Source: Pseudopyrenochaeta lycopersici (lineage: Eukaryota; Ascomycota; Dothideomycetes; Pleosporales; Pseudopyrenochaetaceae). From it: 64,000 bases of DNA. The DNA lies in assembly GCA_003313425.1 (NCBI GenBank), contig NHZP01000004.1, forward strand, positions 1,860,001 to 1,924,000. The letters are read 5' to 3'. Every line of letters begins with the position of its first letter. Positions within the stretch are counted from its first letter, which is position 1. The translations under genes and the position numbers were made by a program. Below the pieces are notes generated by a model. It did not search any database and was not told the DNA's origin. It saw nothing but the letters and a program-made list of their open reading frames with translations. This document shows positions 55,108-64,000 of this stretch, piece after piece.

Positions 55108-56468
55108 ATGAATGGAAACAAAATCGAAACTTGCCCCATGGGTTATCACAGGATTCAAAATATCCGCAATGGCAAAGTCCCTAGCGGAACAGTCAAGGCT
55201 GGCGGACAAGGCAAGAAGGCACCGGGTACATACGTCAAGTGGGATGCTCCAGGAGTTGAAACCATTCAACCTGGTGAGAAAGAGAAAATCCAGGAAGTGT
55301 CTGACCAATTCAATCGTTTCCAAATCATGAACTTCAACGAGCATATGCATTGTCTTCGAGGTACGCATTTGAAGACTCAGGGCGTAAGTTCACCATGTAC
55401 AATGCGAAACAATATAAATCTTGAGAACTGTATTGACGTCGTAATATTTTAGTGCGTCATGGGCAAGTTCACCGTTCACGGCGACCTGCCTCCTTATCTC
55501 GCCCAGGGCATGTTCAAAAAGCCAGGCTCATACAATGTCATCATGCGCTACTCTTCTCTCACGCCCAAGATCGTACCAGACAATGCTGCCGCACCTAGAG
55601 GTATTGGAATGAAGATCTTTGGTATCGAGGGCGAAAAGCTTTGGGGGGAAGATAAGAAGACGCAAGATTGGACGTTCAACAACTACCCGATCCTCGAGCT
55701 GCGAGACCCTCAGACCACCTATGATATCGCTGATGCACTTGAACGGAATTGGAATGATCTGCGTGCATTTGCGGATGAGCAGTCAAAGCGTGTGGATGCC
55801 GATGTCGCAACACTGGGTGGACAGCTGCCAAAACAGCACAGTGAGTACTCGTACACCAGCTAGGTCCCGTGCAGTTATACTGATTTTATGTGACAGTGGT
55901 CGCCATGCCCGAGTACTCTCAGTCCGCCTACCGACATGGCGACAATGTAGCCAAATACGGTGTCTTCCCCCTCAGCAAAGAACAAAAAGCCCTCGAAGAC
56001 ACCGAGATTAAGGATGACGACCCAATCAACATTATCTCTCAAAATGTCCGTAGCTTCCACATGACCAACAAAGTGACCTACTCCTTCTGCGCACAGATGC
56101 TGCAAGATCTTAACGAGCAGCCCGTCGACGACATCGGCATCGAGTGGGATCCCAAGAAGTACCCATTCGAGCAAATTGCAACGATCGAATTCGAGCCGCA
56201 GGACAGCTGGCTCCCAGAATTCAGGACATGGTGGGATGATAGAATTACGGTGAATAGCTGGCACGGGCTGAAGGAGCATCAACCGCTTGGCAGCACGAAT
56301 AGGATGCGACGAGTTGTGTATGCCGAAAGCAGGAAGCTCAGATTGAGGGTTAACGGGTATAGAGATTATATTGAGCCAGGGAGTATCAACGAGGTTCCTG
56401 CTGGGTTGCCAGCACCGCAGCTGCCGTTGAGGCACCAACCCGCTGCGAAGACAGTTGGGGTTGCTTAA
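55108..56468 (+). CDS. Catalase-like heme-domain protein
   Basis: Predicted 411 residues from exons 55108-55383, 55453-55840 and 55897-56468. It contains RGTHLKTQGCVMGKFTVHG, PGSYNVIMRYSSL, APRGIGMKIFGIEGEKLWG and TQDWTFNNYPILEL. These belong to the catalase-like superfamily but to a short, divergent branch. The canonical catalase N-terminal His-containing block and the C-terminal heme-Tyr region are not evident in their usual form, so true catalase activity is doubtful. Relatives include heme peroxidases and fatty-acid hydroperoxide-converting enzymes. The middle junction KQH-MVAMPEY is needed for the second half. The neighbour on the same strand is an amidohydrolase 443 bp on; co-regulation is possible but unproven. 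Confidence 0.85.
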
Positions 56469-56911
56469 GGTGTTTGAAAGAGTAGATAGGGCCTGAACCT
56501 TAGCTTTTCTTGATTCCCAGGCGCCAATGACAAAGTCACGACTTTCTTTATGCCTACAAGTAACTTTCCTTTTTTTACCAGCTCCGAGGTGGGTTTCATA
56601 TATCTTTTACCTTTGCATGTAATGTGGTGGAAGACCGTGCTGACTAGAATCTGCGCCATTAAATTCATTTCGATTGACTTGAAAGTTGAGTGTGAAGAAG
56701 ACATTGACTCCATCAGAACTGTGTACAGATGCTGCACGAGGATGGTGCGGGGAGCCGGAACCTCACATGCAGCTTAAAATCATCATTTCGATCAGCATTG
56801 CAGATCGTTGTAACCAACAAGACCTACCCTAAAGATCATCTCTTTAAGAGAGAATTGACCCAAATTTGTGTTTGTCTTCACACACGACATGCTTAAAAAC
56901 TGACTGATATC
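56469..56911. other. Intergenic, no gene seen
   Basis: 3' region of the catalase-like gene and promoter of the amidohydrolase gene. Nothing recognised. Confidence 0.6.
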
Positions 56912-58203
56912 ATGCAGCTCCACCATTTACTCGCACACATTGTTTTCTTTGCCAGCATGGCCGAAGCAGATCTGCTAGACCGTATAAAATCAAACGCCCG
57001 GCGTGATTCAATAGACATTACAATCCTTCCATTTTATCAAGACGCTTTGGACTCCATCACTGCGCTCTCTGCTAACGCCGCATCCACTCCATCTTTTGAC
57101 TTCAGCAATGCCTCGAGGATAGATACGCATACTCATCCCATTCCAGATTGGTTCCGCGCTCTCGAACCGCAAGCTGCAGGTCGCGAAACTCCATCATGGA
57201 ATGTCAGTGCTCATCTGCAATTCATGAGCGAGCATCAGATCGCACGTTCAGTTCTTTGTGTATCGACGCCGCAGGCAAACGCTTTTCCGAAAGATGAAGA
57301 GGTATTGAGGAAGAAGAAGACTATTGCTCTTGCCCGCTTACTAAATGAATTCTCTGCACAACTGTGTCGATTGTATCCGGACAAGTTCAGTTGGTTTGCG
57401 ATTACACCGCTACCGTACGTCGAGGAAGCGGTTACAGAAGTGAGGTACGCGCTGGATCAGCTAGACGCGGTGGGTGTAGGCGTTTTAACGAACCATGAGG
57501 GATTGTACCCTGGAGAAGGAAGATTTGATCCACTGTGGGAGTTCTTGCAAAAACGCGCAATAAATGCAGGGCTTGGAGACAGAGTGGTAGTTTTCATCCA
57601 CCCCACGGAGCCGGTGATCAAGTTGGACGATGGCCGATTGATCAATTCTAGGCCTTGTAAGGCCTTAGTTCTATCAAAATTTAATGTATGCTGATTGAGA
57701 TATACAGCGCCCTTACGCTCTGGCTTAGGTGAATTCTACTTCGAAACTGCCCGAGCGATATCCAGCATCACGGCAAACAAAACCATCGTTAAGTTCCCCA
57801 ACTTGCACTGGCGAGTATCTCACGGCGCAGGCGCCTTTCCAGACATCTCTGAGCGATTTTTACTCGGCTTCCCGAATGTGTCAGAATTAGCGAAAAAGGC
57901 ATACAAGGAGCGGTTTTGGTATGACAGTGCGGGCCCAGTGTTCCCGAATCAGGTCAAAGGATTGACTTCGGGAATGGCAATTCCTATAAGCCAGCTCGTT
58001 TTTGGGACTGTAAGTGCCTAAATTGGGTTTGATGTTTTGAGAACGAACTGTTAATACAACACCAGGACTATCCGTACGGTATCGGATTTTGGGATGTTGA
58101 TGCCAATATCGCAGGCCTTGCGGATGCAGAATTCCTCTCAACGGAGGAGAAGGATCAAGTGTTTTGGCTGAATGCGAAGGGGTTGTGGAGCGGTATCATA
58201 TAA
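56912..58203 (+). CDS. Amidohydrolase-2 family (ACMSD/6-MSA decarboxylase-like) metal enzyme
   Basis: Predicted 394 residues from exons 56912-57656, 57708-58009 and 58066-58203. The N-terminus MQLHHLLAHIVFFASMAEA looks like a signal peptide. The metal-binding HxH sits in SRIDTHTHPIPDWF (His73, His75). Later family residues are VFIHPTEP (third His), PNLHWRVSHGAGAFP (fourth His) and VFGTDYPYGIGFWD (Asp), completing a TIM-barrel metal centre. Fungal relatives decarboxylate aromatic acids such as 6-methylsalicylate; this one's substrate is unknown. The first intron was placed so that RPSPLRSG is restored; the alternative nearer acceptor is out of frame. Confidence 0.9.
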
Positions 58204-59493
58204 CAGAGATTGATAGAACATGATCAAGCTTCTCTCAGCAAGGGAAGAATAATAGCACGCCCTTCTGGTCACATTTTTGCTCAGGACATATCATAGACTA
58301 TATTGATTTTATTTAAGCTCCAATCACTAGGTATGCATGCCTCAGTATGGCATTCTTCATCCCCTTTCGAAAAGCGACATGAAGATCCCTAGTCCATTTA
58401 TATGGTCCCGCCCTACTTCTGTCCGGCTTTCCCTCTGCCTCCCTGGTAGCCTGATAATTCGAAGCCTTTTCACTAAATTTCAGACCGTCATTGGTGTGCA
58501 TCTGTATTGAAATGTCAACGAAAAAAGGTCCGGTCTCCTAAATATTCACCCCAATGAACTGCACCAAGTTGGGTGAAATTAACTCGCGAAGAGGACCAGG
58601 ACATTAAAAAAGCCACGCTCAGCAATTTTGACAACAGCCACATCTTCCTGACGGATTTCAAATTGTCATACGATGGAGACACCTACTTAATGAAGGACTT
58701 ACCAGTGGATCCAGAAATCAAACCCATAAGCGCCTTCGGAACGAGGATGGGGTTTTCTTACGCACCTAGACAAGCAAATATGAATATCAACAACTCTGAT
58801 GGGACTCCATCAGGTCAGGAAATGGAAGAGGCCCATGGATTGAGCCCGCTAAATGATCCCAATCGTAAGCCAAATCGTTTCTGTAGGGTTGTTGACGGCA
58901 GCGGGCCTAACACACAAGAATTTGAGTGCTGGCTCCCTTGAGACGGGGATGCAAATGGGATATAAGACTAGAGCAATTGAAGACATCGCAAGAGACACCG
59001 CAGAACAAATCTTGTCCATTTCTTACTAGGGTTATAGCATTTCAATTCATCTCATTTCTTTCTAGCATATATTCCATACGATATTGCGTTTAGGTTGCTG
59101 TACACTGCCACTCTTTAGCTAGATTCTTATAAGCATTGTTGTAACTGTCGTGAAATATATCTCATAACTGTTCTTCTTTACATATCATCTTCCTGCATAT
59201 ATCAATAGCTTAAAAAGAGCTCTACTCGGAGAGAGTACTGTGGGTGACTAAGTATATATTAGATTAGGTTAAGAGTGCTCCAGGTCCACCACCCTCTGTC
59301 AGTGCGTGTGCTGGATAGTGAGAATGGGAAGTGGGTTGATTCCTGACAGACGTGAAGTAAGTGTAAGCGGCCCATCAAAGTATGCATCAAAAGGGAATCG
59401 CTCTTCACGGTCAAGGAAAAGTTTGAAGTTGAGGGTTCATCTAAGGCTTTATAGCGTTCTGTAAGGTTGTGTTCACGAACGCGGCCCAAAAAA
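58204..59493. other. Intergenic with one open frame lacking a start
   Basis: 1.3 kb between convergent genes, AT-rich from 58950 onward. The only item of note is the frame at 58561-58941, listed separately. Confidence 0.55.
58561..58941 (+). pseudogene. Coding-like frame without a usable start
   Basis: An open frame of about 126 codons follows an in-frame TGA and contains no ATG until residue 44. Its translation is balanced and hydrophilic (for example FLTDFKLSYDGDTYLMKDLP and a Cys-containing end FECWLP), not biased like the chance frames elsewhere. No family recognised and no convincing upstream exon found. It may be a gene remnant, a distal exon of an unrecognised gene, or chance. Confidence 0.25.
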
Positions 59494-60793
59494 CTACACA
59501 GATAACGCTTCCACCGCTTTGTTTACGATATCTCGAATTTGTTTCCACCTTCTTATCAAAACATCTTTCTGTTCAGGACGAATACCTTCATCTTTCTGAC
59601 TTGTGATGCTCGAACTTCTCCTGGTGTTTCTTCTGCTACCCTTTACCACCTTGATATCCTGCAACTCCTCCAAGACGACCATAATATCTCTTGAATACTT
59701 GGTCAAAACACCGATTAGATAATCATTGAGTCGTGCTTGATCCCGAGACCCATCATCATCGCCACCGACAAATGAAGAGTATCGTTTTGTGTCGAGAACA
59801 ACCAGACGTAATACGGCTTGCGTGCGGTGGCATATAGTGGGAGAGGTGGGAAACAGCGTGTACTTTGCGTAGAACCCGTCCTCTTTAAGAGCAACAGACT
59901 GCGCAGTGCTCAGAAGAGGAAGAATTAAGTGATCTAGCGGAATGGAATCATGTGTATTGTTGTGAAGCATAAAGCCGTATTCGACTAATAAGAAGTCGTT
60001 GGTATGACTTCCGTAGCTGACAAATACTTCTTCGCCAGCTTTATACTCTCGGTCTGCAGTGACACTGTAGCCCTTGCTATCATGTTGAGGATCACACCCT
60101 ACATCCGAGTGATTGAAATAATCCATGAATGGGCACATGGCGTAGCAATCATCAGCGGTCAATTTATTCTTTCTCTTAGGTAGTCTCGGGTGGGAGTTTG
60201 GTAGGTCAGGGTAGTCCCAGTAGAATGTTCGAGTATTAACAATGAGCCAGGTATACAAGAAGAGGTCCTTGGTAATTGCAGGAATGTGGGCCTTGAGGTC
60301 GTTCCAGTCTTTCTCCAGTTTGGCTCGTTGATTTGCCAATAAAATCGCTGCGGCGTGTGGCAGAAGGTCCTGGAGTTGTTTAGGGTAATAGAGCGGCATT
60401 GTGCTTTTGAAATCTGCAGGGGTCGGCCAAACGTCTTGCCAGTACTTGTGCTCTTGATGACCTGGGTCGGAGTACCGGAGAGCTAGCGAGGCGGCCAGTC
60501 TTCCATGGACAGTGGCGTTCTCCGGCAGCTTCAGGTCCTTGATCGAAGGTAAGGCAATGTGAACAAGCGAGGTATTACGGACATCTACTAGACGATCTCC
60601 TTTCTTGGGGATTTAGCTTTTTGTAAATGATTGAAAGGTAACAATAACTGACTTCGATGTCTCGTGCTGCGACAATGCCCATTCCTCGGTCCAAGAATTG
60701 GGCAGGCGCCACACCATTAATTTCGACGCCATTCTCCTGGGCCCAAGTTACGAACCTGGTATGTTGCTCTCCTGGGTCGAGTGCAGCTGCCAT
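59494..60793 (-). CDS. SET-domain protein methyltransferase (RKM/SETD6-type)
   Basis: Predicted 416 residues from exons 60793-60653 and 60603-59494; intron of 49 bp with a GTCAGT donor. It begins [18 protein letters not shown] and [17 protein letters not shown], the start of the split SET domain, with a helical iSET insert. The catalytic end is [11 protein letters not shown] (NH motif), [26 protein letters not shown] (Tyr motif). A helical Rubisco-LSMT-like C-domain follows. This group methylates lysines of ribosomal proteins, cytochrome c or other non-histone targets; the substrate is unknown here. It is head to head with COQ4 (267 bp between start codons). Confidence 0.9.
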
Positions 60794-61060
60794 GCTTTGT
60801 ACGTAGCTATTTTGGAGTGAGTCAGTATGGTAAAGGTTTGATTTAAAGCGCGAGGGACCACTGGAGCTGTGGCGACTGCGACGATAGACGATAGCCTTCA
60901 ATTTGCCAGCACAGCTGACAATGCGAATGGTAAGATTGCAATCAGGAATGAATGGCGCAGTTTACTGGTTGGCAATTTTGCGAAGGGAGTCATTGGAGCA
61001 ATAACGTGCTTTACTTGTGGCGGTGGTGGCGCAGGTTATCGATAAGGGCTGTATCATGTC

Positions 61061-62046
61061 ATGGTTCGCAAGACACTGCGGAATCTCACCACCAGAAGCA
61101 TCTGCCTTTGGAGCGCATCAATGGCAAAGCGCGTGTGTACTATTCAGATCCAGAGGCTCTCTACACGTGCAAGCGCCCCGACGTTATCATTTACAGGGCC
61201 CTCACGCTGCTTCTCCGTCCTCAACCGGCCTCCACCAAACTATGAGGGCCACATACCGCTGACAGTTACGGAGAGGCTGGGCCTAGCATTCGGCTCAGGG
61301 CTACAGAGCTTCTTAGACCCACGACGGGGGGGTGCGTTCACTTCAATGACGGTCCTTCGATGAATTTTGTGCTTACACTTTTGGCAGACCTCATCGCATC
61401 CTTTGGCGAAGCTACCGCTCAGCCATACTTCATAGACAAGCTCCGCAACCGCATGCTTTTGAGTCCTACAGGCCGACGGATACTGCGCGATCGACCGCGA
61501 CTGACATCCACGTCCCTTGATATCCCGCGTCTTCGCAGCCTCCCGCCGAATACTGTGGGTTACGCATACGCCGCGTGGTTGGATGCAGAGGGCGTGTCAC
61601 CGGACACACGAGCGGCAGTCAGATATATAGATGACGAAGAATGTGCCTATGTCATGCAGCGATATCGTGAATGTCACGACTTTTACCATGCTTTGGTTGG
61701 ACTTCCTGTCTTTCGCGAAGGAGAGGTTGCCCTGAAGGCTTTTGAATTTGCGAACACTGGCCTGCCAATGACAGGCCTGGCCGTGTTCAGCGCCTTCACA
61801 TTGAAGAAAGCAGAATGGCGAAGGTTCTGGGAAATATATGGGCCATGGGCTGCCCGGAACGGTGCACGCAGTGACGACGTCATAAACGTTTATTGGGAGG
61901 AAGAGCTTGAGACGGATGTTGATGAATTGAGGACTAAGCTAGGTATCGAGAAGCCCCCGGATCTAAGAGCAATGCGGAAAGCTCAGCGGGAGGCTCGTAA
62001 GAAGGAAAGAGAAGGCAAAGAGAATATGGGGCGCGCTGCTGTGTAA
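61061..62046 (+). CDS. coq4: Ubiquinone biosynthesis protein COQ4
   Basis: Predicted 309 residues from exons 61061-61331 and 61388-62046. The Arg/Ser-rich, acid-free first 50 residues are a mitochondrial presequence. The mature part shows [36 protein letters not shown] rebuilt at the splice, and the zinc motif HDFYH at 187-191, the COQ4 hallmark, followed by [20 protein letters not shown]4 sits on the matrix side of the inner membrane, organises the CoQ synthome, and has been linked to C1 decarboxylation/hydroxylation of the ring. The C-terminal 30 residues are a charged Lys/Arg/Glu extension beyond yeast Coq4. The start Met gives a complete presequence; a second Met lies 20 residues on. Confidence 0.95.
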
Positions 62047-62293
62047 TCGCATGCCAGTTGTATAATATCGTGTAAACTACTCTTACTCGGGTAACCTAGC
62101 CCCGGCCTCCTTTGGTGAGGCTCTTAATGTGGATAGTGTTCTAGAAGCAACGAACAAGCGAAATGCGGGGTCTCCACGGAAGCTACACGCCGACCATCCT
62201 AGGCCGTGCTTCTTCAGAACCTCAGCTTCCAGACATGAATCACATGAATCCCATTTTGTTAGGCCTGTGTTCAGTGATTGCTCCCGCCTTGTC

Positions 62294-64000
62294 ATGACCG
62301 AGAAAAGGAAATATGATGGATCACTTGGGACAGACCAGTCCCAGGCTATACCAGAAGATGGTCATCAATCCATGAGTCCGCATGACGCTCTGACTGTTGT
62401 GGAAAACTATCCTAGGAAGCGCATAGCGATTGCTGTAGGTAACAATTGTTGTTTTCGCATCTAATTGCATATCTGACGCGTTCTAGTGCAATGTCTGCAG
62501 GTTCCGAAAGACGCGTTGTGACGCGCAGAAGCCGGTTCGGGCAACGATCTCGGATCTCATTTTCCTTGTCACTGACCCCTTCAGTCCTGTGGTTTCTGTA
62601 CCGACTTAGGTATTGAATGTACTTATCGAAAACCGACGGTTGGTGACCGGGCCAAACCGACTGGCCCACCGTCAGATGCGCTTGCCAATATTGAGAGACG
62701 ATTGCAACAGCTCGAAACCAAGTTGGAGTCGGCGCACCAATTGGTACACAACTCTGCCGTTCTTTCTCCAAACGCGCCTAGCCACAGCGAAATTCATCCT
62801 CCACAACAATCCAGGTCGCGCCACTCCAGCATAAACAGCAAGGCTGCTGAGTACATAAATAATGCTAACATGTCTGTCCCGTCAGTTGGAACTCCAGTGG
62901 GATATGATTTTGCCTACCGTCAGACAAGCACCGAAGGAATGACTCCCAGACCCAGTCTTACCACTTTTCGTGCTCCATCGTACATCCATGTAGAAAGCTG
63001 GGACTACACAGCTGACTTCTACGATGATGAAATCCTAGCTGGTGAACAATTGGCCGACCAATGCGATGAAATCATGCAAAGGCCAGTTGATCTGTCTCGG
63101 CGGATGTGTCGACGTCTACAACAATCATTTGTCGAAAACTTTCTTCGATGGACGCCCATTTTTGATCAACAAACCTGTGTCAATGCGCTAGAACAAGCAG
63201 AATCTGGGGGATTTGCATACTCCAACGCACCAACGTGCCTCGCATTCATGATTCTGGCTCTTGGCGCGATCTCAGAGGACAGAAATGAGAGCCCCAATAA
63301 CCTCACGCCAGGTTTGGAGTACTTTGCGCGCGGTACCCAAATCCTCGAACGCCTGTCTCTACGGACCGGCAGCCTAGTTACCCTGCAATGTCGGATCCTG
63401 CAAGCATCTTATTTCAAATTCGCTATCCGGCCACTACAAGCCTGGAACTCTATCACATCAGCAGCGCGGGATTGTATGCACATCCTGAGCTCCAAGACGA
63501 TGCGACGATTTGATCCATCATCACAAGAAGCATTTAACCGTGCTTTTTGGGCTTGCTCCACGATTCTTCATGAGTGAGTTCGTCTTTAACCCTAGCGTCT
63601 TTTCAGCATCCCGAAGCCCTGTTAACGTCATTCAGAGTCGAAGCCACGTCTAAAATGCATCCAATCGGACTTCGTCACTTTCACGAGCTTGTTCCTCTTC
63701 CCCAGTTCGAGGAAGAAGACTCGGGGTTTTACTTTTTCTTGGCACAGATCAGTTTGAGGAAGTTCTTAACTCAGACCCTCGAGGTGGTTGGCTACCACAG
63801 CGGGCGCGTCATTTTTGCCCCCGTCGTAACTGGAGAATTGCGAAAACAAGTTCGAGAATGGTACGATCATCTGCCTTCAGTGGTCCGCTTTCCGTTAGAC
63901 TCAACGCCTCTTTTCGACTCCAGGAAGTCTTTTCTAAGGGGTCAGTACATTGCGTTGCACGTCGTGCTTGGCTGGCCATCGGTATTGAAGATCTTGGAGG
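62294..64000 (+). CDS. Zn2Cys6 transcription factor, truncated by the window end
   Basis: Exons 62294-62434, 62487-62534, 62585-63573 and 63636 onward; translation is open to the last base, so the 3' end is missing. The first 47 residues end in RKRIAIA. The binuclear zinc cluster uses Cys48, 51, 58, 65, 68 and 75 (CX2CX6CX6CX2CX6C) and is split by two introns, one exon being only 48 bp. A short coiled coil (LANIERRLQQLETKLE) follows, then a disordered linker and the fungal-specific TF middle homology region (FVENFLRWTPIFDQQ, CLAFMILALGA). Binds DNA, probably as a dimer to CGG half-sites; targets unknown. Confidence 0.9.

Overview
The window looks like nuclear DNA of a filamentous ascomycete, most likely a Dothideomycete (an inference; no taxonomic marker is present). 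The grounds are about 30 protein genes on both strands, introns of mostly 47-75 bp with GT..AG ends and CTAAC/CTGAC-like branch points, and typical filamentous-fungal families: Zn2Cys6 and bZIP-DUF3425 regulators, a fungal rhodopsin-like 7TM protein, a nitronate monooxygenase and a COQ4. I see no rRNA, tRNA, transposon, CRISPR array or prokaryotic operon. Gene models were spliced by hand from frame continuity, splice signals and family conservation.

Layout. 0.3-6 kb: PP1 catalytic subunit and a conserved LRR protein, both on minus. 6-9.6 kb: a long gene-poor stretch. 9.6-18 kb: a two-module GST-like protein, an EEF1AKMT4-like methyltransferase, a URE2/GTT-type GST, a SPOUT RNA methyltransferase and a small SelK-like membrane protein. 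18.4-24.3 kb: an RNF10/Mag2-type RING E3 ligase and a USP10/Ubp3-type deubiquitinase, head to head. 24.3-26.4 kb: a gene-poor block with a 53-bp tandem repeat and a strong strand-composition switch. 26.4-35.1 kb: a CHCHD2/Mix17 twin-CX9C protein, an F-box-like zinc-binding protein, a small one-helix membrane protein, a peroxisomal enoyl-CoA hydratase and a bZIP factor. 35.7-45 kb: nitronate monooxygenase, amino-acid/choline permease, rhodopsin-like 7TM protein, dienelactone hydrolase and xylulokinase. 45.5-52.4 kb: an Mmt-type mitochondrial cation transporter, a peroxisomal monoacylglycerol-lipase-like hydrolase, an OXNAD1-like reductase and a four-helix membrane protein. 52.7-64 kb: pfkB kinase, catalase-like protein, amidohydrolase, SET-domain methyltransferase head to head with COQ4, and a truncated Zn2Cys6 regulator.

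Working together. The clearest functional pairing is RNF10-like ligase with USP10-like protease. In yeast and mammals these enzymes add and remove ubiquitin on the same 40S ribosomal proteins, and here they are divergently arranged around one 844-bp spacer. Three enzymes end in peroxisomal PTS1 signals (SKL, AKL, SKL), and several others are probably mitochondrial (COQ4, Mix17, Mmt, OXNAD1). The rest reads as ordinary core genome, with no secondary-metabolite backbone enzyme. I found no wholly new multi-gene system. The best leads are the ligase/protease pair, the GST fusion, and a hydrolase gene with two GC-AG introns and a 4-nt microexon.
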